This document shows positions 12,527 through 25,873 of a stretch of DNA of 64,000 nucleotides, piece by piece (positions within the stretch are counted from its first letter, which is position 1; the number at the start of each line of letters is the position of its first letter). The notes under the pieces are model-generated. The model saw only the letters and a list, made by a program, of their open reading frames with translations, did not search any database and was not told where the DNA came from. Origin of the DNA: Adiantum capillus-veneris (Eukaryota > Streptophyta > Polypodiopsida > Polypodiales > Pteridaceae). Both the position numbers and the translations under genes were made by a program. The stretch is taken from the NCBI GenBank assembly GCA_014529385.2, contig CM043946.1, positions 16,511,077 to 16,575,076 on the forward strand, in the 5' to 3' direction.

Positions 12527-12951
12527 CATGCATGCGTAGCTTTGTTGTGGAGGGGGGTTTTTCAATACATAATATTATGGCAAGTGCTTTTAGAGAGAGA
12601 GGATTGTTCCAAAAATAAAGTGTCGTAATGCCTAATTTAGGGAAGTTATAGAAGAAGTAGAGTTGGTAGAGCTTATTGCACAGGTTGGAGTCAATATGAG
12701 AAATGTGTGTTTGTAGGCATTGGTTCTAGATTGTATCTTATTGAAACTGGAGATAAATTTTTTTCATGGGTGACTCCATTTTTTATAGCTCCCAAGAAGG
12801 ATGTTTTAGCCTACAATCATGACACTTGAGAAAAAGAGAGGAAAAGAAAAATTTCCTCCACATACTTGAAAAGAATAGTGTGAAAACATTAAATAAATTA
12901 TTAAATTTTCAAGACTTTTATAAATGTCATTGAAAGGAACTTTGTATTTTT

Positions 12952-14178
12952 AAGAACAACACAAAAACCTCCCGGCCATGGCAGTGGACTAGATGGGAGG
13001 TAGTTGCTCGCCCGGTAGACCAAGGAGGGCTCGGCATTATTAACCCTGTATCCCATGTTGAGGCCCTTTGTGCCAAATTTATGGTCTCATTGGCTAAACA
13101 GGACAAAGCTTGGGCTATCATGACCAAGGAAATGCTTGATGTAGGAAAACTGGGTTCGAAAGGGGGAAAGTGGAAGGGGGTTGTGATGCACGACAAACTT
13201 CTTTCCCCGAAGTGGTCTTATCTTAGATCTGGTGGACTCTCAGGGGAGCTGATGAGGAAGTGCAAAAGTGCAGTGGTGGTTTTGGAATGGGGGGAAGTAA
13301 CCAGATACTTTAAGAACTCCATTTTGCACTAGTCCCCTTGGCTCTCTAACATATTGGGGCCGCCGCAAAGCCCCTATTGGATAGAAATGGCCAGGAATGT
13401 GAATAATAAGGGGCTCGTTCGATTAGAGCAATTTTGGGATGGCAATATGAAGTGTTGGAAAACTGCTAACTCTATAGCCATCCAATTTCAACTGAATGGC
13501 TTTGAGATCTTACTAGTCCATAGGGTGATGAAAGAGCTTGATAAGGTGATGATGTTAATTTGTGAATCCAACTTTGAATGGGACGCTTGGAGATGGCCCG
13601 GGAGTATCCTCTTTTGAAAACCACACTCTAAATGCATTTACCATGCATTAATGCACGAGGCTAATTGGTGTAGCCCCCTCAACAAATTATGGAAGAGGCA
13701 ATGGACGGAAAAGCGGTGGGAGGAAGTCATGGAGAACATCTGGAAGCCAAGGTGGCCTCAGTATATGAAGATATTTTTGTGGAAAGTGATGTGGGGTGCT
13801 CTGTCGACGGGAGTAAAGGTACAAGAAAGAGGCATCGGGTCTGATCGTTGCTCAGGGTGCAGAATCGCTAGTGAAGACCTAGCCCACCTTTTCATGGGAT
13901 GCCAGGCAATCAGGGGCAAGGCTGGGAAATTATGCAAGTGGATTCAAAGGACATGGCAAATTAAGTTCTTCAAGAATGATCTGTTTTTTGGTAGTAATAG
14001 GTTGGGAAGTCCTGCTCTTCTGGTCTGCACTCACATAATCAGGTGCCATATTTGGAAATCAAGGAACCGCCGCGTGTTTGAGGGGGATATGGCTGTGGCA
14101 AGCTTTTGTGAAATCATACAAGAGAGCAAAGTGATGATTCACATGATCGGAGGCAAACCCCGAGGGATTCAGCATTAA
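12952..14178 (+). pseudogene. 3' part of a LINE: RT tail and zinc-binding (zf-RVT) domain
   Basis: One continuous frame runs from about 12952 to 14178, broken only by TAG at 13330 and TGA at 13615. It starts in the end of a reverse transcriptase (WTRWEVVARPVDQGGLGI) and finishes in a zf-RVT domain (KIFLWKVMWGALSTG, a CSGC pair, then HLFMGC). That is typical of plant L1-like LINEs, which copy themselves by target-primed reverse transcription. The endonuclease and RT core (YADD) are missing, as in most 5'-truncated copies. A short A run near 15121-15131 might be the element's tail, with roughly 0.9 kb of 3' UTR, but I could not confirm that. Confidence 0.85.
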
Positions 14179-14179
14179 A

Positions 14180-15364
14180 AACTTACCGCACCACGTAAGT
14201 GCAGGGGAGGGGGGTTTTTTTACAAGTGAAGTAAGTGTATAAGTTAGGGGCATGCCCCAAATAATTTATCTCCCAAGCTTAAAAATAAGGGAGGGGGTAT
14301 CATATTTATGTAGGGGAGGGGGGAGATGTGAGAAAAGGGAAAAATGAGAGGACGTTTTTGTGTTTCAAAATCATGTCTTCCCAAAAGAGACTTCGCTTGA
14401 ACTTGTGAGTCAATAGCTACAAAGATACATGCAAGATCTAACATTTCTTTATATCAACTGCTTGTTTTGTGATTATAGTTCATTTGTTGAGGGATGAAAG
14501 CTATAAAGAGTTTGCATAGATGCAAATTTACACAGAGACCTAACACAACTTTATAACCATGTTTTTTTGAGTAATTTAGATAGTTTAGAATTGGACGAGT
14601 AGCCAGAGTGTAGGCTGATCGGACACATAGTTTGAACCTCAAACTAAGACACATTGAGGGTACATCTAGTTATCATACGAAGTGGTTCCTTAGTACGTTG
14701 CCATTCACTATGCTACACACTCTTTGACTAGTTTTACTTAGTTAGATCATGTGAGACCTAAATTTTATATGTAAGATAGGGGTATGATAGTTTTCTTCAT
14801 TGATTGTCTTATAAGCGTAGAAAGGGGGGTCATATTCCCTAATATGAGTCGTATATAGGGGTTTTATCAAGGTTGTCCACTCGCAAGTGGCATCCCGTTT
14901 TATATATAGAGTGAATCCCCCGGGAGGCAAACAAGCCTCAAAGGATTGGTCTAGAACAATACATAACATCTTGTAATAGGGAAAGCCTAGGAGTGGTAGT
15001 GGTTTTTTTGCCAAGCAGATAATGTGCAATCTTGGGACCCTCGAGGCTCAGTCTGAGCTCGAGATTGTTGTATATTGTTGATGTTCTTAATACTATCCAC
15101 TCACAATTGTGAGTTTTGTACCAAAAAAAAAACTCTTTTGTTGGTCACTTAGTTGTAGCCAAACCCCTTTTGAACATATGTAATAGCAGCCAAGAGAAAT
15201 ATCAAATTTGCAAAGGACCTCACAAATCTAAGTGCACATAGTTAAAGCAATTGTTTCCTATAAAGCCAAAATAGAATGTACTAGTGAAGTTTTAGAGTGT
15301 TGGTTACATTTTTTAGCTCTCCTTGGCTTGTTCTTACAGTATCTAAACTTTTCATCTTCTCTCC

Positions 15365-15404
<40 letters not shown>

Positions 15405-15533
15405 GGCTTTGACTAATTTAGAAAAAAACTATCCTAGTGTAGGTGACTGCCTTATCATTCCATCTACGATACATGTAGGTGACCACACACCTTTACACAA
15501 CCCACCAAGCTTCCAACTCCTCGTACACAACTA
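14180..15533. other. No gene seen; TC microsatellite
   Basis: Possibly LINE 3' UTR up to the A run near 15121-15131. A TC tract lies at about 15361-15401. Nothing else is recognisable. Confidence 0.4.
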
Positions 15534-15603
15534 TTCTCTGGAAAAAAAACTCTTTGAAAGAGATGCAAATTCTTTCAGGGAGTTTTTTTTTTCGGAGAGA
15601 GAG
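15534..15603. repeat. Imperfect inverted repeat (hairpin A)
   Basis: The left arm runs TTCTCTGG, eight A, then CTCTTTGAAAGA. The right arm is its near reverse complement, TCTTTCAGGGAG, a T run, then CGGAGAGA. The arms are about 29 nt with an 8-nt loop. A hairpin with a similar left arm lies at 17155-17222, suggesting a small fold-back family. Confidence 0.65.
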
Positions 15604-15912
15604 ATTGCTTCTTATGAGCAGTACAAAGTATAAAGAATCCGATCACCGCGTAAAGATGTGTCTTCTTGTTCCATGTGTGCATTTTCTATGTGAATGCTTC
15701 CTATTGAAATATCAAATTCAACTGGGTGATTTTATGTGTGTGGTACGCCCGCCTCAGCTCTCCTTATGTTTCTTCGTGCCTCGTTGTAGATACTCCTTTA
15801 TCTCGTTGAAGCAGTCTAAAATGCTATGTTAGCCAAAAACAAAACATGTTTCATGTGTCACTGTAGCGTAAAGGATGACATTTTGCATGCTAACATATTT
15901 GCAGTTCTGTTG

Positions 15913-16043
<131 letters not shown>

Positions 16044-16817
16044 CCTACTAGCTCATTTGGGTACCCATTTTAGACCACAAAAATGGTTCTAGAATTACAA
16101 GGAGCATTGATGGCCTATGAACCAGCTTTCCTTGAAGTGTTGCAAATATTAATTGCAAGCTCGTCTCTTTGCAAATCCATGTCCTTCAAATTGTTGAAAC
16201 CCTTCTTGAGTGAAGCGGCGTAACCAATAGCCCACCCTTGACATCTGTGAGGGGCTTCCGAAGAGGAGACAATAGTGAATGTTGAAGAGGCTCATGTGGC
16301 ATGTTGAAGATGGTGGGCAAAGCTGATCCGGCATGAAGGGTCTCAACAGGGCTACATGTTGGAGCTAGCTCAACAAAAGAGGCCATGGTAGGCAAGAAGC
16401 TGATCCGACATTGCATGAAGTTTGATGATGATCCTAGCTACCTCAACTGAGTAACCAAGAACTAATGACGAAGAACGTGAGAGATAAAAAGAGCATAGAA
16501 TAGACAAACTTTCCCTTCACTCCGTCTTGCCAATAGCTACGGGCTAGCTATTGCTTCCCTCCATTCATGAGCCGTAGAGCTAGCAGCACAGCATCCTTTA
16601 GTGTCCATCCTCCCTCCAGACATACTACCTCTTTTAAAAAACAAAGTGCCTTTCTTTTAACATGGATAGGTGAGCAGAGGGCTAGAAGATATAGTTTTGT
16701 ATGAGCTAGTGCATAGCAACTAGTTTACAAAATTCTCTCTTTGGGAGTGCGCATCCATCCAAGTGCAGGCTGTGTGGGTCTCTATTGAAAAGAGATGAGT
16801 GGATGTGCGAGCAAAGG

Positions 16818-17131
16818 TTCTCACAAGGTCCGCCACAGAGCCACTAGCTCGTACACAAGGGCCACCGACCACCCACAGTATTGCATCCCCACCATGGGCC
16901 TCACTGCCCTCCTCACGAGCGCTCGGCTTTCTCCTTGCTTGCTGCTCCCACTGGCCCTTAGAGCTCATCTCTGTCCTCGATTCTCACAAGGTCCACCACT
17001 CGTACACAAGGGCCACTGACCATCCACAGTATTGCATCCCCACCATTGGCCTCACTGCCCTCCTTACGAGCGCTCGGCCTTCTCCTTGCTCGCTGCTCCC
17101 ACCGGCCCTTAGAGCTCATCTCTGTCCTCGA
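16818..17131. repeat. ~150-163-bp tandem duplication
   Basis: The block starting TTCTCACAAGGTCC at 16818 recurs at 16981, the second copy lacking about 12 bp. Both contain GTACACAAGGGCCAC, CAGTATTGCATCCCCACC and GAGCTCATCTCTGTCCTCG. The plus-strand frame through both copies (16799-17269) has no recognisable domain. Confidence 0.85.
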
Positions 17132-17154
17132 AGGGCATCTGTAAGACGACAATT

Positions 17155-17222
17155 CTATAAAACAAAACTCTTTGAGAGAGCGTGCGCCAGTGCACGCTCT
17201 TTTAGAGATTTTTGTTTTATAG
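17155..17222. repeat. Imperfect inverted repeat (hairpin B)
   Basis: Two 31-nt arms (17155-17185 and 17192-17222) pair with about four mismatches around a 6-nt loop. The outer ends are CTATAAAACAAAA and TTTTGTTTTATAG; the inner ends are GCGTGC and GCACGC. The left arm shares CTCTTTGA(A/G)AGAG with hairpin A. Confidence 0.8.
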
Positions 17223-17229
17223 AGAGGTT

Positions 17230-18062
17230 ACAACTGGAAGTTATTCAGAGAATACGGCAAGATGGGTAAATTTGAAGGCTTATGGAGGTGTTGTACATTC
17301 AGGGGCAGAGTGACGTGCAGAGTGAGGGTGATGTGTAGAGTCTGGCATTGCCATATGTGATTTGTATCTACTTTCCAAGGCAGCAAGTCGGGTTGCTAGG
17401 TGGAGTGGCTATGTGAGAAGATAATAAAGTCAAATTTGCAATTGTGAAGGCTCGAATCCGTGTCACCCTTTTGTCAGTGTAGTGTATCCCTGATATGAAA
17501 GAAAGGGAGTCTTGGTCAATAATTGAATAACCCTGTGAGGTTGCTAGTAGAGAAAAAGAGAAACATGACCCTCCTTTTCTGATCGGTTGCGCGCTATTCG
17601 CTTGCTGACAATGACATGAAAAGATTTCTCACACAACATTACATATAAAGACATTGACGATGTCTTGCATACTTCTCTCTACGTTCTCTGAGAGCCAGTA
17701 ATGTTATGCGATCTTCTTAGTGCCCAACATTCACTCTACTGGCGTGGGATAGGTGAAAGTAATGTGAAATAAAAGAGGAGACAACAGGACATGGGGTATT
17801 GCATGATGATGAAGACAATACAAGAGAAGCATGTCGACTAGATAGTGGGCAAGAAGGGGCTTGCAATTGGGCTCCATCAATGGTGGTTGCCGTTGACAAG
17901 GCAACAGTGCCATGTCAAAGGTCAGTAGGGCAGATAAATTTGTAGGTTTGTTTTAGTCAAATGAATAAGCTTATCTTGACGGTTAGACCCGTGGCTCTCG
18001 GATTATTTCCTTTCCACCCACCGTGGTTCAAGGACGGCATTGAGGACGAAGGACTATAAAAT

Positions 18063-18111
<49 letters not shown>

Positions 18112-18618
18112 TCCTCCATAATATGTGTGTTGGTGTTCACGCTTTGGCTTCGTTATCATGAGAGCTAAGTGGAAGAAAAAACAAACGTGGCGGTTGAAGA
18201 CTAGAAAGCAAAGAGATATGAGGGCACACATCGAAGTAGTCACTTGTGGTCTCTCATAGTGCAGACACTTTTTTGAGTACTTGCAAATTTTCATGGATAT
18301 TCTCGAGCCTCGACATTTTGCTGTAAACATTTTTTGTATCTAATGCAATGTTAGGAAAAAATCAATTTCACAAACATACAAAATTCCCTTCAGGATAGAT
18401 TCAAAAGGATTTTTTTAAAATTACTAGTATTTTACACTAATTTCTTAAATTTTTCAAGCAGATTTTTTCCTTCTTCTCTCAGATCAACTAGTTATTTTGA
18501 TTTTTTAACCGGCCCAAGGACAAGTTGAGGCACACTATTCCCAAACACTGATATGTTGAAAACAAATCGCTTATTGGCCCGATGATAGTGATATTGTTTC
18601 TCTTATTTTTAGGGGGGG

Positions 18619-18669
<51 letters not shown>

Positions 18670-19321
18670 AATCTTCTTCTCTCACTTAGTAGCGTTCTTC
18701 CTGATGGGTGGACATAATGCTCCAGGTAGCAAGATTTCCATACCACCTTACCTTGAGCAGACACAAGCTCAAAACAGACTAATTTTTTTTGCAAAAAAAA
18801 AGTATGGAAAGTCCCTCTTGTTGAAACAGTTGTTCCATATGTGAAGAAGGCTCTTGTACTACCTTCTAGAGTTTGTCTCATAATTGCCGACGCCATGAAT
18901 ATTCAATATGACCAAGGATGTGAAGCATATATGTCAGATTTTTTCAAACAATGATTCAAAATGGAAAGGAACCGCATCTTCAGTCTTTGTGAAAGAAGTT
19001 GTTCAATATTTGATGCATGAAGCGAGATATACTATGGACAATTCAGATGCCACCCTCACATTACAAAGGCCAAAGTGGAGTCCCCATAAGGAGGCCATAA
19101 AGTTGAACCTCTGTGAGCTTCTTGTCATAGATCCTTTAGTACTTGATGTTAAGGCCAAAACCCATGAAAAGGTTGATAGCTTGGGAGAGAATCATAGCAT
19201 TGTTTCCCACACTGTTATGTTGTTGATGAAGAAATAAGAAAACAATATATAGTAAAGATTCGTAGGCTTTAATTGCTACTGGTGTTTCTACCAATTAATT
19301 ATTTCTTAAGCAATTATTCAA

Positions 19322-19361
<40 letters not shown>

Positions 19362-19638
19362 GAAAAAGAGGAAGAGGAAGAGACATTTTAACGTCATAGG
19401 AACATTCTATAAGATACTTCATATTTCTATCGACAAGTCTTGAAGTGCTTCTCTAAAGGGAAGGTAAGGGAAGGGGAGAGCCTGAGAGAGATGTGCCTTA
19501 CAAGAAAGAACTCCGAGAGATTTAATGCACAATCACATGATATATGCGTTAGTAAATTTGTGTCTTCTTTCACACATATCACACTTGTGAAGATACCTTG
19601 CACTTGCTGGTACTCTTACTTTACTATGGTACTCTTAC
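17230..19638. other. No gene seen; GA microsatellites
   Basis: Pure GA runs lie at about 18067-18109, 18617-18665 (preceded by nine G) and 19325-19352. Plus-strand frames around 18800-19237 read as ordinary soluble protein (for example KVWKVPLVETVVPYVKKAL) but are interrupted at 18953 and match nothing I recognise. Confidence 0.4.
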
Positions 19639-19850
19639 TATTAGTAAAGTTGATCATTAGACTTGTATAATGGTGACCTAACTTCAAAACATGGTCCATT
19701 TACTTCTAGAACTTTCTACATGAAGTACTTCTAAGTTTCCAAAAACTTAGTAAAGTTTATCATTAGACTTGTATAATGGTGACCTAACTTCAAAACATGG
19801 TCCATTTACTTCTAGAACTTTCCACATGAAGTATTTCTAAGTTTTCAAAA
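19639..19850. repeat. 106-bp tandem duplication
   Basis: TTAGTAAAGTTGATCATTAG at 19641 recurs at 19747 with few changes, and the copies stay aligned through CTTCTAGAACTTTC. A compound (TC)n(AC)n tract follows at 19903-19986 and abuts the LTR-like repeat at 19993. Confidence 0.9.
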
Positions 19851-19900
19851 ACTATGTTTTTTCTAGCAATGGTGTTGACATTTATTGTTTGGTTTCAAAG

Positions 19901-19988
<88 letters not shown>

Positions 19989-19992
19989 TCAC

Positions 19993-20347
19993 TGTTTGGC
20001 GGCTAAGTCAACAATGGCCAAATGGACCAGTCAAAGATGCTATTTACTATTTTTAGTAAATACTAACGAAGCCAGATGATGCGGATGCGAAGTAAAGATG
20101 AAGATGAAGCAAATACAAGCAACAGATGCAGAGAAGAGTTGGAATTGATGACTATCTATGGAGTTACGGTCACAATTGACGGTCACTTAAGTTTTAGGAT
20201 TTTTTGTCAAATGACCGCAAATGCAGGTTGTAATTATGTTTTGGGCTATATTGAGCTATATTTAGATCCTAGGCAGTGCAGAGAGCAGATTAAGTGAGTT
20301 TGGCCATTTGGGTGTCCGACCACTTCTAAAAAGCCTAGAGAATATAT
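19993..20347 (+). repeat. LTR-like repeat, copy 1 (element G3 family)
   Basis: Starts TGTTTGGCGGCTAAGTC and matches 32622-33000 closely over its whole length, apart from a 2-bp and a ~22-bp indel. Homology stops just where the second copy enters a TATATAA. In the second copy the TGTTTGG start directly follows a purine tract, so this is probably the 5' portion (U3) of an LTR. Here the remainder is lost or replaced. A short frame inside it (20076-20297) occurs in both copies but looks like chance. Confidence 0.7.
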
Positions 20348-21980
20348 TGATAGCCGTTTTTCGGCTCTCCGTAATTGACATAGTGAGTTACCCCACCGTG
20401 CCAAAATCACCTAAACACTGTGGCTATCCCTACCATTTCACTGTACATAGGCGTATGTGAGTTAGGGGACTTTCCCCATATTTTCCTAAAAACCCTCGGC
20501 TAGCTAGTCACTGGGCTAGTTGAGCCAAAAAAGTTAAATAAAAAAATAAAATATATTATGGCCTATTTGTGTGTAAATATTGCATTGTATGTATGGCCTA
20601 CATATAAGGATTTTTTATAATTATTTTGGTATTTTATTTAAATATTTATACTTAGGTGTGTGTTTTATTAAACCTGTGTATGCCTTCTTTCATCCTCTTA
20701 AACCATAAGAATATTTTTTGCCAATGTGTACATACTCTAACCTCATATTTTTCTATTATACAAGTCACGCAACATTTTCACCCTCACCCTCGTGAAAACA
20801 AAAAATGATTTCTACTCCCTTAGTCACGTTTATTATATTATTTTCATTTACTTGCATACCTTTTCCTCTTTCACCCAAAATAATACAAAGAGGGACCATA
20901 TCATATGATTTCAATATCTTTCTATATCCATGAATAGTCCATACACTAGTCCCACCATGTATATATTGCTTTATTCACCAATAATCCTCCTCCATGCATG
21001 TGTAAAGGGCAAATTGGATGCTTTGTATTATGATATGACAAAGGAGGGGCTCACTCTTGGATGCATTGTACAAATTCAACAAAGGAGGGGGCCACTAAAA
21101 GACTTTTGCAGGCATAAACAACACGCTTTTTGGTGATATTTTTGGCACCCATCTCCACTCTGAATTTGGAGCGGTGATCAAAAGAGAAAATGTGGACCAA
21201 AAGTTGAATAATCGCCTCAAAAATTTTGGTGATTTTTGAAGCAACTACCGGTGAGCTATGATTTTTTGAGTGGACCCCAGTCTGCCCACTTCTCTCACAA
21301 AGTAACCTATAGTCTTCTCTCACCTCCTTTCCCACTTCCACACACACACACACACATTCCTCTCCATCCCTCACTCAAACCTGCACCTTTCATGGTTTCT
21401 CTCACCTTCTTCACCATTAACCTCCCCTCTTACTTCCATAGCTCTCATATGAGCTCTACATGTACATACACCGTCTCTATGCCTGTCTCTATTACTTCCA
21501 AAGTACAATTCCATCTTACCCCTTCTCTATATACATAAAATTCTGTATGTAAACCATGCCTAACCTCTGCAAATCAAGAGATCTTATCAACCAAATTACC
21601 ATTTTCATCGAGATAATCAACCTTGGCGGAGGTGGCGTAAAGAAGAGAAGACAAAGAAGAAGATCGATAGTCATTTTGAGAACCTATACAAGTAAGTCAA
21701 AACATTCTTCAAGCTTCACCATCACAAATATTTCCTCACTTCATTCAACCATCCACCCCATTCTACCCATTGTAAATATATCATTAACCTTCTAGTGATT
21801 ACTAACACTAACCACTAGCATACTAACACAAAATAGCCATTGACCTAACCATAAAAAACACCTCACCTCAAGACATGTGTATAATAACTCTCTCTCTCAC
21901 TCTCTCTCTCTCCTTACTTACTTTCACCTTATCTACCATCAATAATGCTCTTTTTTGAGCTCACATCCATTACTCAAGCA
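20348..21980. other. No gene seen
   Basis: A/T-rich sequence with a CA run near 21338-21355. Several short frames, none recognisable. Confidence 0.4.
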
Positions 21981-21988
21981 AACAAAGA

Positions 21989-22904
21989 AGGCCCGCAATG
22001 TTTTGATATTCAAAAAAATCATAATCCTAATTTGTTAGCTTGTAAATTAGGATTTCCAATAATCTTAATGAGGGGTCTCCAACCTATAAATAGGCCCCTC
22101 TCCTTCTTGTAAAACAACCTGCAATATCTCACATAGCACCCCAACACTCTATGCGTGAGGAGAGACTTAGGTGTAGCAACCACTTTGTGAGCTTCACTCT
22201 TGGTGTGAGAGAAGCTTTCAAGCTACACATTGCAAGTGAGAGAGCGTGAGTTCAAAATCTCAAAACCACTATTGTATATGTTCTCCATCATCAATAAATT
22301 GAGGTTTGGTGCATCAAAGGCGTGATTCGACGTTCAAATCTTCGTCCTTCCACTTGTGCGTGAATTCAAGGTGACTCGTATATTTTGAGTTGTATCGTTT
22401 GATCTTGCTTTAGAAAATGTTTTAGTGTGTTTTCATTGCCAATTTTGTGTCCATTGTAAGAGGGTATTGTGGTGAGAGGTCTCCCACACCCTAAGATAGT
22501 GTGTGTGTGTTGGCAATGTTTAGAATTCACTAAGCATTGAGTGAGTTTTTGTACAAGCTCTACGATAGCAGCATAACGAACCATCTCCATTTGCAAGTCA
22601 CAAATAAGGTATTATGCAAGATCCATTCCTCTCTCTCTTCCCTTTGCTCTAGCTCTCTCTAGTCCATTTTGTGTGTGTCTTGGTGTGAGGTTGCTTGTGT
22701 GGTGCATCTTCTTGGTTATGCCAAAATCTCTCTTGCGTCCTAGTTCGCATACTATAACTAGGTGGTGCCCCTATCTTGTTTGCGTTTGGCTGTGGGTTTG
22801 TTGTTGTGTTGTGCTTGTGGTTTCCCCAATCCCAATTGAGCAGCACGGGAGCCTTCAGGGGTGTTTAGAGGTCGCCTCTCTTGTTGCCCGCCTGGACCGC
22901 CTCA
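21989..22904 (+). repeat. Candidate 5' LTR of a gypsy element
   Basis: Inferred from what follows: a primer-site-like sequence at 22905 and a gag frame at 23217. Inside there is a clear TATA box (CCTATAAATAGG, near 22084), then about 200 bp downstream an AATAAA-like CAATAAATTG. The left edge (TGTTTTGATATTC) is a guess and no matching 3' LTR is in the window. Confidence 0.35.
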
Positions 22905-22925
22905 ATTTTGGTGCCCCCACTGAGG
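22905..22925 (+). promoter_or_regulatory. Candidate primer binding site
   Basis: ATTTTGGTGCCCCCACTGAG follows a CTCA. The TTGGTGCC start has the look of a tRNA 3'-end complement as used by gypsy elements, but I cannot assign the tRNA. Confidence 0.35.
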
Positions 22926-23216
22926 AATAACTTTGTGCTTATTGTTGTTGTATTGCATGAATGCTTGAATTTTAGCATAATCAAGTAGATTATATGAATC
23001 ATGAAAACTTGTATGACCGAGTTTAATTTCAAGGCAACAAAAATTGATCTAGAATATGGTTTGGATTAGCATAACATAAGAAAGGAAAAAAACATTTTCA
23101 CATAAGAATATAGAATTCATGTTGAAAGACATTTAAACTTTGTGTAGTTAGTTGATGTCATGAGAGAAAATGATTGTTTGAAACTAATCTTTGTGTGGTT
23201 CTAGCATTGAGAGACT

Positions 23217-24170
23217 ATGACACGCTATACCTTTGATGATATCCCAATCTTCTTCGGAAATCTAGAAGAAGATGTTGATGATTTTCTTGCTGATTTTAGA
23301 ATGGTTTGTCGTATCCTTGGTAAAAGGGATGACATTGAAAACGGGGATTTTTTATTGCTATGCCTTAGAGGCAACACTGGGCAATGGTTTTGGAGTATGT
23401 CTTCTCAGATTGAAGATGGGTATACCCAAATTTCCAAATCTTTGAAGACCAGATTCTCTAAATTTCCAACAACGGAGAAAGCATGGGCTTCATTAGGGAG
23501 ACTTCAACAACATGGTAAAGACTACTATGCTTATGAGGATATTTTTTCTCATCAATGGGGAGGGTGTGGGTTTAGTTCTACATTTCCAGATTATGTAAAA
23601 ATGGAGCAATTTATTTCGGGTTTGTCTCCTTTCCTAAAGACTAAGGTTACTTGTAGTGGACCCTCTACCTTTGAAGAAGTGGTCACTATTGCCCGAAGGA
23701 AGTTTCACAAGTACTTCTACATCAAAAATGGTTTCCATCATGCTGGAAGAACCAACCATCATGAAAGTGTTTCTATCAAGGAGTCATCTCCTTTGCCATA
23801 CTCGTCTCCTTCTACTCCGACAAATGTTGAAGAAGTTACTTACATGCCAACTGATTATTCAAGTGCTAAAGTGTGTGGCCAAGATTCAAATGTGGAATCT
23901 CTTTCTTCTACCTTTATCACAAGCATGCAAAAATCGACACAAGATATCTCAAATGGGATTGATGATTCAATAATGGATACATTCAACGGTGGAGGATCAA
24001 TTTCTAGTCCTAGCAGACGAAGCTTTTGTGCAACATGACTCTATGGAGAATGAAGACCTTGAAGGTAACCTTGATCTTATGGAATGTTCTGAGAGTGTAT
24101 CTTGTCTAAAAGAAGAGAGTGAAGAAGAAGATGAAATCATAGGTGGGGAGATCATAGACCTCCTACGCGT
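23217..24170 (+). pseudogene. Ty3/gypsy gag (capsid) gene, frameshifted
   Basis: From an ATG at 23217 (MTRYTFDDIPIFFGNLEEDV) the frame shows the plant gypsy capsid pattern: a folded start, FLADFRMVCRI, GNTGQWFWSM, then KSLKTRFSKFP. It then becomes Ser/Thr-rich. The frame ends at 24038; around 23990 the reading moves to a second frame that continues in an acidic stretch (LADEAFVQHDSMENEDLEGN to about 24165). A frameshift is the simplest reading. No zinc knuckle, protease or RT follows: the sequence turns into CA-rich DNA. The element is a 5' fragment, with the candidate LTR and primer site upstream. Confidence 0.65.
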
Positions 24171-25842
24171 TGCTGCCAAGACTTCCTACGTGCGCGAGCT
24201 GCCCGAGACTTCCTACGCATGCTGCCCGCCTAGTCGTCCTACGCGCTCGCACTCCCGGCCCCGCACACACAGCGTTTCAAGAGGCTGGCCCACCCCGCCT
24301 TGGCTCGAAACACACGCAGTCTTACTCTGTCGTCTTCAAAGCTGGATACACACACCTTCATGCGCGCGCCAGATGCTACATGCCCACCTCGCCATCACAC
24401 TCACACAAACACACACACACACACACACACACACATGCGTTGGCTCACCACCACACAACACACACAGTAGCTTTAAAATATAAAAAAATAAAAAAAGAAT
24501 AATAATAATAAGAGCACATTCACACACCGACACACACACACACTCCTTCAGTTCCGTTGGGCCCGCTCGCCTTCAGATCCGCTGCTCTCGGTGGTCCCGC
24601 CCTAGCCTTCAACCGCCTGAGCTGCTTGGCTTGTAGTACAGGTAAACGCGCAAACGGGGCGCACACACACATAAAACCAACTCGAGGGGCCTGCCTGCTT
24701 TCAATACCCGCGCCCTTCAGATTCTGCAGCTGGCCCACTTGGCTTGGAATTTTTGCCACACACCCAGGTCCCCATATAGTACTCGCGAGTCGCCAGGCTT
24801 GGCTAAGGCTTAGCACACACACATATACGCTTCTCGCACTGCCCACTTGCAGGCCTTGCATTACTCCATCACACAAATAAAATAAAATTAAAAAAAAAAC
24901 ACACAAGAGAGTGTTCCCACCTTCAGTACTTGCTCCCTCTCTCATTTTCTAACGCCTGACAAGCTCTCGCCAGAGACAACAAAAAATACAATTCCAATCA
25001 AGCGATGTGCCTCATCATTTCGTGCTAGCCATGGACTGATTGTTAAAAATAAAATGCTAAGATGTGGCTTAAAGGAACTCGTGCTTCATGAAGTTTCAAA
25101 TTGTTGACATTGCTTGCGACCTTCCTATAATTGCAAAAAATGTATAAATGCTTTGGCACTAACAATTGTGCAATTTTTTGAAGGGAAATTGGCCAATCTT
25201 GATTCAACATCGGGTTGTGCTCAACCAATTAAGAGAGTTCAAAATTTGCTTCATCCTAAACTCTCTCTTCCTTTTAACATGTATGCCAAAAATGCTAAAG
25301 TGAGCATGATTTTGGGAAAATGGTTCTTAAATAGCATTAAATTGAGGGTTGCTATTGACCATAATATGGTGCTATGAATTAAAATTTGGATTTGGCATTG
25401 CTTGATACATTTTAGTGCTACATACGGCAGCTAGACCTACACCTAATGATGATGTGGTAATACATCTGGGCAAAAGCAGCCTCAATGAATGGTAGTGACC
25501 TTAAGGAGGTTGAAAATTGAGCATTGCCAGGTAGAACTTTCCGTGCAAGTCATCAAAAGAGCAAATTGAAGCTAAAAAATTGAGTGTCCCAGGGATAAGA
25601 GTAACAGTGAGGCCGGAAAAAGAAAAAAATTGCGGACAAATACACTTCAGAAGTCGGATGACCTATGGTCACCTACATGGTGGTTTAATTTAAATTAAAC
25701 GCCATATAAAGTGTGCTGTCAACAGGCAAATTGAGGTCGATTTAGTTCAGGTCAAAAGTGCTTTGCTAATCTACAATTTTGCAGATTAAGAGAAAATTTC
25801 ATCGCTCAATCAACTAGAATCGAGGTATCACAAAGGCGAGTA
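24171..25842. other. CA-rich low-complexity DNA and unassigned sequence
   Basis: CA runs occur near 24400-24436 and 24526-24542, with many scattered ACACAC blocks to 24910. The frames on both strands here are translations of these. Nothing is recognisable in 24950-25842. Confidence 0.5.
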
Positions 25843-25873
25843 GTCGTTGTAGTACAATGGTAAGTATCTTGCC
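25843..25873 (+). repeat. tRNA-Asp-like 5' half (possible SINE head)
   Basis: GTCGTTGTAGTACAATGG followed by TAAGTAT matches the 5' half of plant tRNA-Asp with about two mismatches over 25 nt, including the internal A box. The anticodon arm and a proper B box do not follow (only a weak GGTAAATCAGATC at about 25890). It is not a working tRNA gene. A tRNA-derived SINE head or a copied primer tRNA are the likely explanations. Confidence 0.45.

Noticed and set aside
18908-19237. 109-codon ORF
   Set aside because: Reads as plausible protein but has no recognised motif, no homologous copy in the window and a broken upstream frame.
20076-20297. 73-codon ORF repeated at 32707-32907
   Set aside because: It lies within the LTR-like repeat and the copies end differently; conservation is explained by the repeat, not by coding.
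24170-24945. Frames of 107-164 codons on both strands
   Set aside because: Rich in CA-repeat translations (His-Thr, Val-Cys) with no domain; the acidic start of one belongs to the gag fragment.
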